64,000 bases of DNA from an uncultured Caryophanales bacterium (GTDB lineage: Bacteria; Bacillota_I; Bacilli_A; RFN20; CAG-826), in assembly GCA_902464635.1 (NCBI GenBank), contig CABQKC010000007.1, positions 12,730 to 76,729 of the forward strand. The letters run 5' to 3'. Below, piece after piece: positions 44,779 through 52,705 of this stretch (positions within the stretch are counted from its first letter, which is position 1; each line of letters starts with the position of its first letter). Below the pieces are notes generated by a model that had not been told where the DNA came from, did no database searches, and saw only the letters and a list, made by a program, of their open reading frames with translations. A program made the translations under genes and the position numbers.

Positions 44779-44829
44779 AGTATAGTTAACTTAACATTCA
44801 TGTCAAGAGGAAATTAATTAAACTTAACA
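44779..44829 (-). promoter_or_regulatory. feo promoter with probable iron-repressor operator
   Basis: On the minus strand -35 TTGACA (44806-44801) and -10 TATACT (44784-44779) with a 16-base spacer that contains the palindrome GTTAA-G-TTAAC. AACTTAACA occurs again at 44821-44829, 33 bases away (three helical turns). The sequence looks more like a DtxR/IdeR-type site than a classic Fur box. Confidence 0.6.
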
Positions 44830-44834
44830 ATTAG

Positions 44835-44869
44835 GCAAAATAAAAGACCCTAGTCAGGAGGTACTAGGG
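44835..44869 (-). terminator. Terminator of the fatty-acid-isomerase-like gene
   Basis: CCCTAGT/ACTAGGG with an 8-base loop, followed by CTTTTATTTT on the minus strand. Confidence 0.8.
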
Positions 44870-44887
44870 CCTTCAAAGGAGGTCGAA

Positions 44888-46249
44888 TTAGAAATAACGG
44901 ATAACTAATTCCCTTGCATATTCAGCGGTTTCTTCCATGTCGCCGAATGCCATGACTTCACCAGCATAGTAAGTATGGTTCTTACCTTGCATAGCTTCAA
45001 CTTTATCATACCATCCATCGGCATAATCTTTTGAACTTACATGTGGGAAATAATACCAGTCATCGATTCTTTCGGTTGCCTTGACTGGTAGACCAGCCTT
45101 GGCCAAATCTGCAATAGTCGTCTTCTTAGCATCTTCGAATGGGACATCTTCGCATCCTTCATGGTTACGAAGAGTAAATGTTACGACTGGTTGATTGATA
45201 ACTCCTGGCCACCTATGGTAGAAGACCATCAAGTGTCCCCTGGTTTCTGGAGTCATATTGGCAAAGAAGTAATAAGAGATATCTGGATCTGGAGTTGTAC
45301 GGACTGCCATGGTGAAATATTCCTTATGGACAATCTTGGAGAATAGTTCCTTTTCCTGTTCGGTTGGATCGCCATATTTCAAGAATAGTTCTAATGGGGT
45401 GCAGATGATGATATCATCGAATTCTTCGGTATCTTTGCCGTTTAGAGTTACCAAAACCTTATCTTCTTTTCTTTCAATCTTAGTAACTTCAGTATTTAGG
45501 ATTGCTGGATGCTTTAGATGCTTATTGACACCTTCCCAAATGGATTGGGTACCATCTTTCCAAGTCCATAGTTTACCAACTGATAAGAATTGTCTAACTG
45601 TGAATCCATCTAGATACTTAAGAACATAAGCAGCTGGTATTTCATCAAAATAACCATAGCCGAATGAAGTGAATGGGCCTTTCCATACTGGAGCAGCTGC
45701 TTCACATTTATTCATCTTAAGGAATTCAGAGAAAGGCATTGATAAATCCTTGAGGTTAGGATTTTTGCCTTTGACAATCTTTAGTTCTGGAGTAGTTGGT
45801 AAGGAACCATCATATTCCCCTTTTGCAACTCCTCTATGGCCATTGACGTCATAGCCATAATATTTCTTCTTTAATAGCTTAGTCATCTTGTTTAGCTTTA
45901 GAAGCATATTGAGCTTTTCTGCTAAACCTTTTTTGAGCTCCTTGCCTTCGGTAGTCATGAATTTCCTACCCATGGCTGGTCCGCCAATATGACTTGCTCC
46001 GCCGAATTTTTCAGCCTCTGCGACTGCAAAATAGGTATCGCAACCCATAACAGCACCCATTTCGATGGTTCTTTCTTCATCCATCTTTGGGCCCATCTTC
46101 ATTTTTGGAGAGAAGCATTTCCCTCCGACACGATTTAATTTTTCATAGATGACGTAGTTGTCATAACCTTTCTTTTCAAGGTTCATGGCAACGGTTTGGC
46201 CTGCTGGGCCTCCACCGATAATACAAATTCTTTTATCTTTATTTGCCAT
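44888..46249 (-). CDS. FAD-dependent polyunsaturated fatty acid isomerase-like protein (PAI family)
   Basis: 453 residues. FAD-binding ICIIGGGPAGQTVA is followed by the dimple motif NRVGGKCFSP. Extended stretches match Cutibacterium acnes PAI (linoleate isomerase making 10,12-CLA) as I remember it: PAAYVLKYLDGFT, GKLWTWKDGTQSIWE, WYYFPHVSSKDY, GWYDKVEAMQG and YYAGEVMAFG. PAI has ~425 residues and shifts a double bond without net redox change. A soluble enzyme is expected; no membrane segment is seen. Monocistronic, -10 TATAAT at 46308-46303, with a TTACCGGTA element at 46358-46366 further upstream. Activity on linoleate is inferred. Confidence 0.8.
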   Translation of the reverse strand: MANKDKRICIIGGGPAGQTVAMNLEKKGYDNYVIYEKLNRVGGKCFSPKMKMGPKMDEERTIEMGAVMGCDTYFAVAEAEKFGGASHIGGPAMGRKFMTTEGKELKKGLAEKLNMLLKLNKMTKLLKKKYYGYDVNGHRGVAKGEYDGSLPTTPELKIVKGKNPNLKDLSMPFSEFLKMNKCEAAAPVWKGPFTSFGYGYFDEIPAAYVLKYLDGFTVRQFLSVGKLWTWKDGTQSIWEGVNKHLKHPAILNTEVTKIERKEDKVLVTLNGKDTEEFDDIIICTPLELFLKYGDPTEQEKELFSKIVHKEYFTMAVRTTPDPDISYYFFANMTPETRGHLMVFYHRWPGVINQPVVTFTLRNHEGCEDVPFEDAKKTTIADLAKAGLPVKATERIDDWYYFPHVSSKDYADGWYDKVEAMQGKNHTYYAGEVMAFGDMEETAEYARELVIRYF

Positions 46250-46357
46250 ATTGAACTAAAAACTATCTCCTTTCAAATTTTTAATTTGTCTTTAGCAACT
46301 TCATTATAGACACTTTCTTGCCAAATGTTGCGTAAAAAATGCCAATTTTAAATATTT

Positions 46358-46366
46358 TTACCGGTA
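46358..46366. promoter_or_regulatory. TTACCGGTA motif copy (variant)
   Basis: One-base variant of the motif shared with rex, rnf and others, between the isomerase-like gene and the divergent 135-aa gene. Confidence 0.4.
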
Positions 46367-46436
46367 TATTGATATTTATTACCAATTTTAGGGTTTATTT
46401 CCTTATATTAATAATAGAAACTCCTATAATTGAAGC

Positions 46437-46844
46437 ATGAATAAATTACAGATTAGCTATATAAAAGAAAACGAAGTTGCTTCAAATAAATTCATGTCCA
46501 TATTAAAAGGAGTTGGATATGATGTTATTTTCTCTAATGGAGAGATTGATGAAAATAGAGTTGGCCTACTTATTTTCTATAAAGGGGCAAGTAAGGAAAA
46601 GATGCTAAAGGAAATAAAATGGCTAGCAAAGCAAAACGAAAGATCTTCCATTAAATATCTAAGGTTATTCCCTATATTCCTATTCGATAAGGAAGAGGAT
46701 ATAGAAAAAGACATCGATAGTTACGTCGATGCCTTTGATGATTTTATTTCTGGTGAATTCAAGCCTTATGGATTTGTTCTAAGCAAGCCAAATAAATATA
46801 TTGTTGAATTCAATAGGATTTTAGAAGAATCCTATTGCGAATAA
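46437..46844 (+). CDS. Hypothetical 135-aa protein
   Basis: Not recognised. Cytoplasmic, charged, about 135 residues; the first 55 residues (ISYIKENEVASNKFMSILKG, then GYDVIFSNGEID and VGLLIFYKG) alternate strands and helices in a way reminiscent of TIR-like folds, but no catalytic motif is clear. Transcribed alone on the plus strand and convergent with the Rnf operon; the two stops abut at 46844/46845. Confidence 0.7.
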   Translation: MNKLQISYIKENEVASNKFMSILKGVGYDVIFSNGEIDENRVGLLIFYKGASKEKMLKEIKWLAKQNERSSIKYLRLFPIFLFDKEEDIEKDIDSYVDAFDDFISGEFKPYGFVLSKPNKYIVEFNRILEESYCE

Positions 46845-47318
46845 TTATTCTTCAAATAGGAAATATCTTTTATCAGCCTTGACGACTTTTATTTCTTTTG
46901 GAGATGGATCTAATTCTAGCTTAAAACCATCCCTAGTATATTCAATCCCGTCATATGCTGTCTTGATTTCGATTTTAACGAAGTCTTTGACCCTATAGAA
47001 TTTGTTATTAACTAGTAATATGGATCCTTTTAAAGGCTCGGAATCCTTATTTTCCCAATAAGAGAAAGTATCATTATCTAATGTGCCAAATTTAGATTCT
47101 TCGTTACCTAATAAGAAATTATCCTTTGGGAGATATAATTTTGCTTCCGTGGAGAATTTTTCATAATTAGAACGGATATCGCTTTCTAGCATGGTGTTTG
47201 ATACCGTTTTCTTTAAATTGGAGAAAAAGCCTTTAAATCCACCACTTTTTTCTTCCTTTTTATCCTTTGGGGTTTCATCAACTACTTCAGCTTCAATAGT
47301 TTCTTTTTCTTTATTCAT
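46845..47318 (-). CDS. Hypothetical soluble protein, last gene of the Rnf operon
   Basis: 157 residues, not recognised. A charged, probably disordered N-terminus (~1-30, many Lys/Glu) precedes a beta-rich domain (VNNKFYRVKDFVKIEIK, KRYFLFEE). No signal or membrane helix. It overlaps the Gx transporter-like gene by 8 bases, so it is translated with the Rnf operon. Function unknown. Confidence 0.75.
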   Translation of the reverse strand: MNKEKETIEAEVVDETPKDKKEEKSGGFKGFFSNLKKTVSNTMLESDIRSNYEKFSTEAKLYLPKDNFLLGNEESKFGTLDNDTFSYWENKDSEPLKGSILLVNNKFYRVKDFVKIEIKTAYDGIEYTRDGFKLELDPSPKEIKVVKADKRYFLFEE

Positions 47319-47904
47319 TTTTAAGCACTCCTTTCAAGGGCAACAAATATCTTAGTATCGTTTTCGACAGGATGCCAATAAATATTCCGCTAAATAATCC
47401 AATTGTTTCTAATATAGGCAAATAATATAAAATCCCAATATTGCCTAAATATATATAGCCGACTAATATCTGGCCTAGATTAAATCCAAGTGATCCTAAC
47501 ATCGAAATGACTATGATGCTTATTTTATTTCTAGCTAATTTGACTAGGATAGCCATGATTAAAAAAGAAATTAATGCCCCTACTAATGACATCATGTTCC
47601 CCATTCCTAATAAGTTCCCCTTAAATATGGATAATAGAATTACCCTAGATAAATCTATAAAGAAAGTAATCTTGAATCCATATTGATATAAGCAAATTAG
47701 AATCATTATATTGGCTAATCCTAGCTTAGCTCCTGCTAAAGGAGAAGGAATATAAGAATCGACAATACCTAATATAAGACAAAGGGAAGTAGATATACCA
47801 ACCTTAGCTACAATATTTGGATTATTATCTTTTATATTTAATCCTAAGAAATAAAGGAATATTAATAAGATTAGAATAATTCCAATCGAGGTAACTATAT
47901 TCAT
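47311..47904 (-). CDS. Gx transporter family membrane protein (EetB-like)
   Basis: 197 residues with about six hydrophobic helices. The central PSPLAGAKLGLANIMILICL and FKGNLLGMGNMMSLVGALIS are diagnostic of the Gx transporter family, often misnamed heptaprenyl diphosphate synthase component I. EetB of the Listeria flavin-based extracellular electron transfer locus belongs to this family as I recall. It overlaps the NusG-II gene by four bases. Here it probably assists flavin or electron delivery across the membrane next to Rnf. Confidence 0.85.
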   Translation of the reverse strand: MNIVTSIGIILILLIFLYFLGLNIKDNNPNIVAKVGISTSLCLILGIVDSYIPSPLAGAKLGLANIMILICLYQYGFKITFFIDLSRVILLSIFKGNLLGMGNMMSLVGALISFLIMAILVKLARNKISIIVISMLGSLGFNLGQILVGYIYLGNIGILYYLPILETIGLFSGIFIGILSKTILRYLLPLKGVLKNE

Positions 47905-48296
47905 AAAATTACCTCATAAGGAGAAGAAGACTCTATTTTAATCGTGATGTCATTAAAGCTACATACGATTGGAAAAGAAGATGTATATCCTTGATTAATG
48001 CAATATTTATGGGGACAGCTAGATTCTTTGACGCATATATAATCTTTCTTTATTCCTAATTTCATTTCGCCGTGCGTCCCACTTATATTTATTTCTCTTT
48101 CTTCCTTTTCTTTAGATAAATCAATAGAAAGGATAATCTCGTTTTTTAGATAGACATTAGCAATCTTATTTTCTTTCTTTGAAGACGAATAAAAATATAA
48201 GCCTAGACAAGAAGATAGACACAAAGCAAAAGCAACGATAACAATTATCAAATCAATCTTGTGCTTTTTAAAAAATGATTTAGAAGAGTCCATCAC
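47901..48296 (-). CDS. NusG domain II-containing membrane-anchored protein (EetA-like)
   Basis: 131 residues: an N-terminal membrane anchor (~14-33, LIIVIVAFALCLSSCLGLYF) and a small extracytoplasmic beta domain with the conserved CVKESSCPHKYCINQGY motif of NusG_II proteins. Related proteins accompany the Gx family and ApbE in electron-transfer loci (EetA in Listeria). It overlaps apbE by 17 bases. The three Cys could form a disulfide or bind a cofactor; role inferred from context. Confidence 0.85.
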   Translation of the reverse strand: MMDSSKSFFKKHKIDLIIVIVAFALCLSSCLGLYFYSSSKKENKIANVYLKNEIILSIDLSKEKEEREINISGTHGEMKLGIKKDYICVKESSCPHKYCINQGYTSSFPIVCSFNDITIKIESSSPYEVIL

Positions 48297-49215
48297 TAGA
48301 ATAAATTATATCATCATTGCCAATAGCAATCTTATAACCGTATTCTTTTGCAAAATCCTTAATGGATTCCATATCCATATTAATAAATCCAGTTGAATAT
48401 CCATCTATATAAGTTGAAGGGAATTTTCTATCCATTTTGTTATCCAAAATAAGGCTATATTGATACATGGGTCTACTATTTCCATTTTTTGGATTAATAA
48501 TATGAGAATATATTTCCCCATCAATTTCATATTTTTGCTCAAATATAGAAGAAATTGATAATCCAGCATTTTTTATATTTAGTTGTCTTGAAGGATAATC
48601 TCTTAAAGTAACCTTGAAATTATTGTTTTCTAAGTCTCCGAATATAGAAGAAGACGAACCAGCCGAGACTAGATAAGAAGAAATATTCTTATTGTCTAGA
48701 TATTCTTTTATCTTATCAAGGCAATAACCTTTTCCAATCGAACCTAAATCAATATTTCCTTCCCCTTCTAAAGTAATTGAATTAGAAGAAATATCAATAC
48801 ATGTCCCTCTTATTTTACCTAATTCAATATCAATTTCATCTTGGTCTAAAATCTTATTATTAGATAAGGAATCCATCCATTTTTGCTTTAATGATCCTAG
48901 ATAAATGGAAAAAGTATCCATTCTTTTTTCTATATCTAGTCCAATAGATAAAGATTCTTTTAGATATATTGATGGATTATCTATTTTCCTATCATTATTT
49001 AATTTATATAGCTCAGCATTTTCATCATGGCTAGATAAAGAAGCCTCTATATCTTGGATAATGGAGACTATATTATCTAAATCCTTTTGTTCGCCTTCAT
49101 ATAGACGTATATCAAACAAAGTCGAAAAGGCATATGTAGAAGTCTTCAATGCCAATTTAGAAGGAGAGCATGAAGATAAAAGCAATATAGGGAGGAGAAA
49201 AACTATTCTTTTCAT
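48280..49215 (-). CDS. apbE: FAD:protein FMN transferase (ApbE) lipoprotein
   Basis: 311 residues, lipoprotein signal (MKRIVFLLPILLLSSCSPS). ApbE motifs: TSTYAFSTLFDI at the start, NIDLGSIGKGYCLD, and YSHIINPKNG, then DGYSTGFINM near the Mg2+ site. It attaches FMN through a phosphoester bond to Thr/Ser of exported proteins. The obvious client is RnfG of the same operon (CGAT motif). It overlaps rnfB by four bases. The C-terminal motif departs somewhat from the usual DALSTAL, which is worth noting. Confidence 0.92.
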   Translation of the reverse strand: MKRIVFLLPILLLSSCSPSKLALKTSTYAFSTLFDIRLYEGEQKDLDNIVSIIQDIEASLSSHDENAELYKLNNDRKIDNPSIYLKESLSIGLDIEKRMDTFSIYLGSLKQKWMDSLSNNKILDQDEIDIELGKIRGTCIDISSNSITLEGEGNIDLGSIGKGYCLDKIKEYLDNKNISSYLVSAGSSSSIFGDLENNNFKVTLRDYPSRQLNIKNAGLSISSIFEQKYEIDGEIYSHIINPKNGNSRPMYQYSLILDNKMDRKFPSTYIDGYSTGFINMDMESIKDFAKEYGYKIAIGNDDIIYSSDGLF

Positions 49216-49532
49216 TTTAAGGTAGGAACATGAAGAGTTCCATCATCATCAGGATGGCTAGATAGATATTCAATAATCGGATCGAAGTTCTTATCTTTCT
49301 TGCCAGGTTTGCATTTAGAAATGTTCTTTTCTTTCCCTGAGACGAGATTTTCCGCCATCTGGTGACATCCAGGATAGCCACAAGACCCACAATTATAATT
49401 AGGAAGCATCTTCTCTACATCGCTAATTCTAGAATCTTCTTTTACATAGAATAGCTTTGCAAATAAGGCAAGGGCTATACCAAGTACTAATCCAATACCC
49501 CCTACTATTAAGAAAGCATATAAAATTTCCAT
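49212..49532 (-). CDS. rnfB: Shortened RnfB (membrane anchor plus one Fe-S motif only)
   Basis: 106 residues, against ~270 or more in typical RnfB. A membrane helix (~4-28) is followed by the Cys motif C48-x2-C51-x4-C56-x17-C74 (NYNCGSCGYPGC), the first [4Fe-4S] site of RnfB. The two ferredoxin-type domains that normally follow are absent. This is not a visible frameshift: the stop overlaps the apbE start (ATGA), leaving no room for the lost domains. A separate 68-aa Cys protein encoded just upstream may share the job. Electron donor docking must differ from standard Rnf. Confidence 0.85.
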   Translation of the reverse strand: MEILYAFLIVGGIGLVLGIALALFAKLFYVKEDSRISDVEKMLPNYNCGSCGYPGCHQMAENLVSGKEKNISKCKPGKKDKNFDPIIEYLSSHPDDDGTLHVPTLK

Positions 49533-49535
49533 TTT

Positions 49536-49742
49536 TTACTTCTCCTTCGTGATACTTTTTGCATAAGGACAATCTGCTTTAGAGCATCCTTCACATTTAG
49601 CTTTATTAGCAAGCAAATCCTCGCATCCTTTTGGGACTGGAGTCTTTTTATAAAGGACAAAAGAAACTACAAATATGATAGCAAAAATAGCAATTAAGCT
49701 AATCCCTATAGCTAAATACCCACCTTGGCTAAGATAAATCAT
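49536..49742 (-). CDS. Small membrane-anchored Cys protein within the Rnf operon
   Basis: 68 residues: one membrane helix (~9-31) and a cytoplasmic tail with C40, C50, C53 and C58 (CEGCSKADC), a spacing able to hold an Fe-S cluster or metal. It lies between rnfA and the shortened rnfB, with 1- and 3-base gaps, so it is made at similar levels. I know no named family; it looks like a split-off or duplicated RnfB front end. Confidence 0.85.
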   Translation of the reverse strand: MIYLSQGGYLAIGISLIAIFAIIFVVSFVLYKKTPVPKGCEDLLANKAKCEGCSKADCPYAKSITKEK

Positions 49743-49743
49743 A

Positions 49744-50331
49744 TTAGTTTCCTAACCCTCCTAATCCCATAAAGGCCATGGCCATAATTGAAGCAACAAT
49801 TAAGGCAATTGGAATTCCTTTGAAAGCTTTTGGAGTCGAGGCGGATTCTAACCTAACTCTAATTGCTGCAAATAAAGTAATGACAATTAAGAAACCTAAA
49901 GAAGTCCCAATTCCATTAGCTAGACTAGATAAGAAATCTAGATTAGAGGCAGTATTCTCGCTAACTACACCCAAGACGGCACAATTAGTAGTAATCAAAG
50001 GCAAATATATACCTAAGGATCTATATAAAGATGGGGAGTATTTCTTGATAAATAGACCTACAACCTGGACTAAGCTAGCAATAACTAAAATATAGGTAAG
50101 TGTATCCAAGAATCCAATTCCAGCTGGTACCAAGACATAATAATAGATTGGATAACATATCAAAGTGGCTAATATTATGACAAAGCTAACTGCTAAGCCC
50201 ATAAAGAAGGCACTTTTTATCTTATTGCCTACACCGACAAAAGAACAAATCCCATAGAATCTAACTAATACGACGTTATTAATAAGCGAATAAGACAATA
50301 TGGCTAATAAAAACGATACAAGGATATTCAT
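49744..50331 (-). CDS. rnfA: Electron transport complex subunit RnfA
   Basis: 195 residues, six hydrophobic helices, full length. Start LVSFLLAILSYSLINNVVL and the ITTNCAVLGV motif near the middle (the Cys that helps hold the intramembrane [2Fe-2S] site with RnfE) are typical. Overlaps rnfE by four bases. Confidence 0.95.
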   Translation of the reverse strand: MNILVSFLLAILSYSLINNVVLVRFYGICSFVGVGNKIKSAFFMGLAVSFVIILATLICYPIYYYVLVPAGIGFLDTLTYILVIASLVQVVGLFIKKYSPSLYRSLGIYLPLITTNCAVLGVVSENTASNLDFLSSLANGIGTSLGFLIVITLFAAIRVRLESASTPKAFKGIPIALIVASIMAMAFMGLGGLGN

Positions 50332-51038
50332 TTGTTTTCTCCTTTCATCTTGGCCAATTTAGCATCAACTTTCTTCTTGTTTTCCTTTTTGTTTCTAATT
50401 GATGTCAAGATAGCAAGTATTATTGCTACAACTAGGAAAGCCCCGGCTGGGTTAATAAAGAAAGAGAAAGCAAAACCATAATTCTCTCCCTTTAATAGAT
50501 ATAATTTAAAAGGCACTCCTCCATTTGCATTTGCAATAAAGGTGAATGTTGTTCCGAAAGTAAGCATCCCAGTACCTAATACTTCTCTAATCAAGGCAAT
50601 TAGGCATATAGCTAGTGTATAACCTAACCCATTACCCAAAGCATCTAGCATTGATAGAACCGGTCCATTCTTGCTAGAGAAGGCTTCCGCCCTACCTAAA
50701 ACAATACAATTAACAACAATAAGAGAAATAAATACACCTAATGTTGAATATAATTCAGGAAGATAGGCTTCACATAATAATTTAACTACCGTTACAAAGG
50801 AAGCAATGATAATGATATAACAAGGAATCTTTATTTCTTCTGGGATTAATTTCCTTAATAAAGAAATAAGTAAATTGGAGAAGAATAAGACAAAAGTAAA
50901 TAAGACACCCATCCCTAAAGCAGCTTCTAAACTTTTAGTAACTGCCAAAGCTGGACAAAATCCTAACAAGGAAACAAATAAAGGATTTTCTTTAATGATT
51001 CCAGATATAAATGTGGATTTATATTCTTTCTTTTCCAT
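50328..51038 (-). CDS. rnfE: Electron transport complex subunit RnfE
   Basis: 236 residues, six helices. NPLFVSLLGFCPALAVT near the start and LIVVNCIVLGRAEAF (cluster Cys) are RnfE signatures. Paralogue of RnfA with inverted topology; together they form the membrane core. It starts directly after rnfG ends. Confidence 0.95.
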   Translation of the reverse strand: MEKKEYKSTFISGIIKENPLFVSLLGFCPALAVTKSLEAALGMGVLFTFVLFFSNLLISLLRKLIPEEIKIPCYIIIIASFVTVVKLLCEAYLPELYSTLGVFISLIVVNCIVLGRAEAFSSKNGPVLSMLDALGNGLGYTLAICLIALIREVLGTGMLTFGTTFTFIANANGGVPFKLYLLKGENYGFAFSFFINPAGAFLVVAIILAILTSIRNKKENKKKVDAKLAKMKGENK

Positions 51039-51551
51039 TTATTTGCCCTCCTTATAGTTACTTACTGCTTCTAATACCATCTCTTGAATTAATTTAGCCC
51101 CGAAAGTTGCCCCACAGCTAACATTATCCAAGGCAACTTCTTTATTAGACGAATTCATATATGGGTTAATGTAATTATCTTTTAATGTCTGGGCATAAGA
51201 TTGATTTAAATCAAGGAAAGACATCCTTCCCAATTTAAATTCACTTGATATCCCAACTAGTAAAGTAATCGACCCATATGCGTTTTTTCCAGAGCATTTA
51301 TATATACGTCCTTGCTCTTTATTACTAATCTCCCAATATTTTTCAATGTGATTGATGTTTACTTCAATTGGAGAAGAAATATCTCCGCTAGGATAGATTT
51401 CCCTTAATAATTTTTCTTCTTTTTCTTTATTGTTTTTTGCAATTACTTGGGAAGTAAAATGATTAACAACGCTAACTAAAGTAGATGAAATACCTGCAAT
51501 AGCAAATAGAACTAGACCACATTTTAATATTTTCTTTGTTTCAGTCTTCAT
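51039..51551 (-). CDS. rnfG: Electron transport complex subunit RnfG (FMN-binding)
   Basis: 170 residues from the ATG at 51551, whose bases overlap the rnfD stop (ATGA). A longer in-frame start at 51623 lies inside rnfD and adds a non-conserved leader, so it is rejected. One N-terminal helix, then an extracytoplasmic FMN-binding domain with DNVSCGATFGAKLI; the Thr is the expected covalent FMN site filled by ApbE. The motif has Cys where Ser is usual (CGAT for SGAT). Confidence 0.92.
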   Translation of the reverse strand: MKTETKKILKCGLVLFAIAGISSTLVSVVNHFTSQVIAKNNKEKEEKLLREIYPSGDISSPIEVNINHIEKYWEISNKEQGRIYKCSGKNAYGSITLLVGISSEFKLGRMSFLDLNQSYAQTLKDNYINPYMNSSNKEVALDNVSCGATFGAKLIQEMVLEAVSNYKEGK

Positions 51552-52705
51552 ACTAAATTGCCTCCAAATCCAATCCCTAGCCCTACTACTAATAAAGAAA
51601 TAGCAACAATACATCCCATGCAAATAAGTTTCCCTTTGCTATATCTAGATCCGCTCCAACTTGGATAATCGATAAATGGAGAAATCATATTACCAATAAG
51701 TATGGAATAAATGACTCCTTCTGGAAGGGCACCGAATAGACGGATAATGACAGTTATTACGCCTAATATTAATCCATATATTATTCTTCCCGGCGGATTA
51801 ATTGGACATGTAACTGGATCAGTTGCCATGTAAGTTAATCCAAATAGGAATCCTCCCGAAAGAATTTGAAATCCCATAAACCTAAAGAAATCTATATTTT
51901 CCCTACTGCAGATTATTATTCCTGCTAAAGCCATTAAAAGGGTAAACATCCCAAAATAGGAAACTACTATCCTAAAATCAATCGCCCTTCTAATTAATAG
52001 ATATATAAGTCCGATAAGGATAGCAATCTTGAAAGTCTCACCCATGACCCCACTATATTTACCTAGAAACATATCAAGAACACTTACTTGATTTATATAT
52101 AAGAATTTGCCGGTTAATGAATTATGGCCACTAGGGACAACAAAACCATTTAATCCAGTTAATATAGTCCCGCCAGTAGTAACATTAAATGAATCTGGTA
52201 CTAGATATTTAAAATGTGAGCCAAAGCAGATTTTAGCAAATACCATTCCAACGGCAGCTGGATTAAATATATTGTTCCCGTTCCCGCCGAATACTAGTTT
52301 TCCTATTACTATTCCAAATATAGAGCCAAAAATGATAGTTAGATAAATAAAGTAAACAGGTTCACAAGTCGAAGGTAATATAAGGGCAAATATAATTCCA
52401 GAAACACATGGGGCCAATATGTTATTGACCGAATAATGTTTCGTGGCCTCGTTATAATGCTCTTTGAAACTATGCTTATTCCCATCATAAGGGATATGAT
52501 ATCGAATTAATGTATAGATAAATTCGCATAAACACATCATCAAGCAGCTTAGACCTATATTAATCGCAGCTTGGTAAGAATAGAAAACAACTGAGCAAAT
52601 AACTACAGGCGCTAAAGCGATAATTACATCAAGTAGCATCCTGCTTAATGAGTCTTTCCTTCTTAAGTGTGGCGATTTTTCTGCAACAATTTTTATTTCA
52701 TTCAT
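51548..52705 (-). CDS. rnfD: Electron transport complex subunit RnfD
   Basis: 385 residues with about nine helices. FGGNGNNIFNPAAVGMVFAK near the centre and GFLFGLTYMATDPVTCPINP near the C-terminus are RnfD/NqrB signatures. The covalent flavin site should be the Thr in NVTTGGTILTG. It ends in TGA, showing that TGA is a stop here. Overlaps rnfC by four bases. Confidence 0.95.
   Translation of the reverse strand: MNEIKIVAEKSPHLRRKDSLSRMLLDVIIALAPVVICSVVFYSYQAAINIGLSCLMMCLCEFIYTLIRYHIPYDGNKHSFKEHYNEATKHYSVNNILAPCVSGIIFALILPSTCEPVYFIYLTIIFGSIFGIVIGKLVFGGNGNNIFNPAAVGMVFAKICFGSHFKYLVPDSFNVTTGGTILTGLNGFVVPSGHNSLTGKFLYINQVSVLDMFLGKYSGVMGETFKIAILIGLIYLLIRRAIDFRIVVSYFGMFTLLMALAGIIICSRENIDFFRFMGFQILSGGFLFGLTYMATDPVTCPINPPGRIIYGLILGVITVIIRLFGALPEGVIYSILIGNMISPFIDYPSWSGSRYSKGKLICMGCIVAISLLVVGLGIGFGGNLV

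Noticed and set aside
49212..49532. Frameshift explanation for short RnfB
   Set aside because: The stop overlaps the apbE start and no ferredoxin-like sequence is present in other frames nearby.
51552..51623. Longer N-terminus for RnfG
   Set aside because: Lies inside rnfD and gives a Cys/Arg-rich leader; the ATG overlapping the rnfD stop fits RnfG length and topology.
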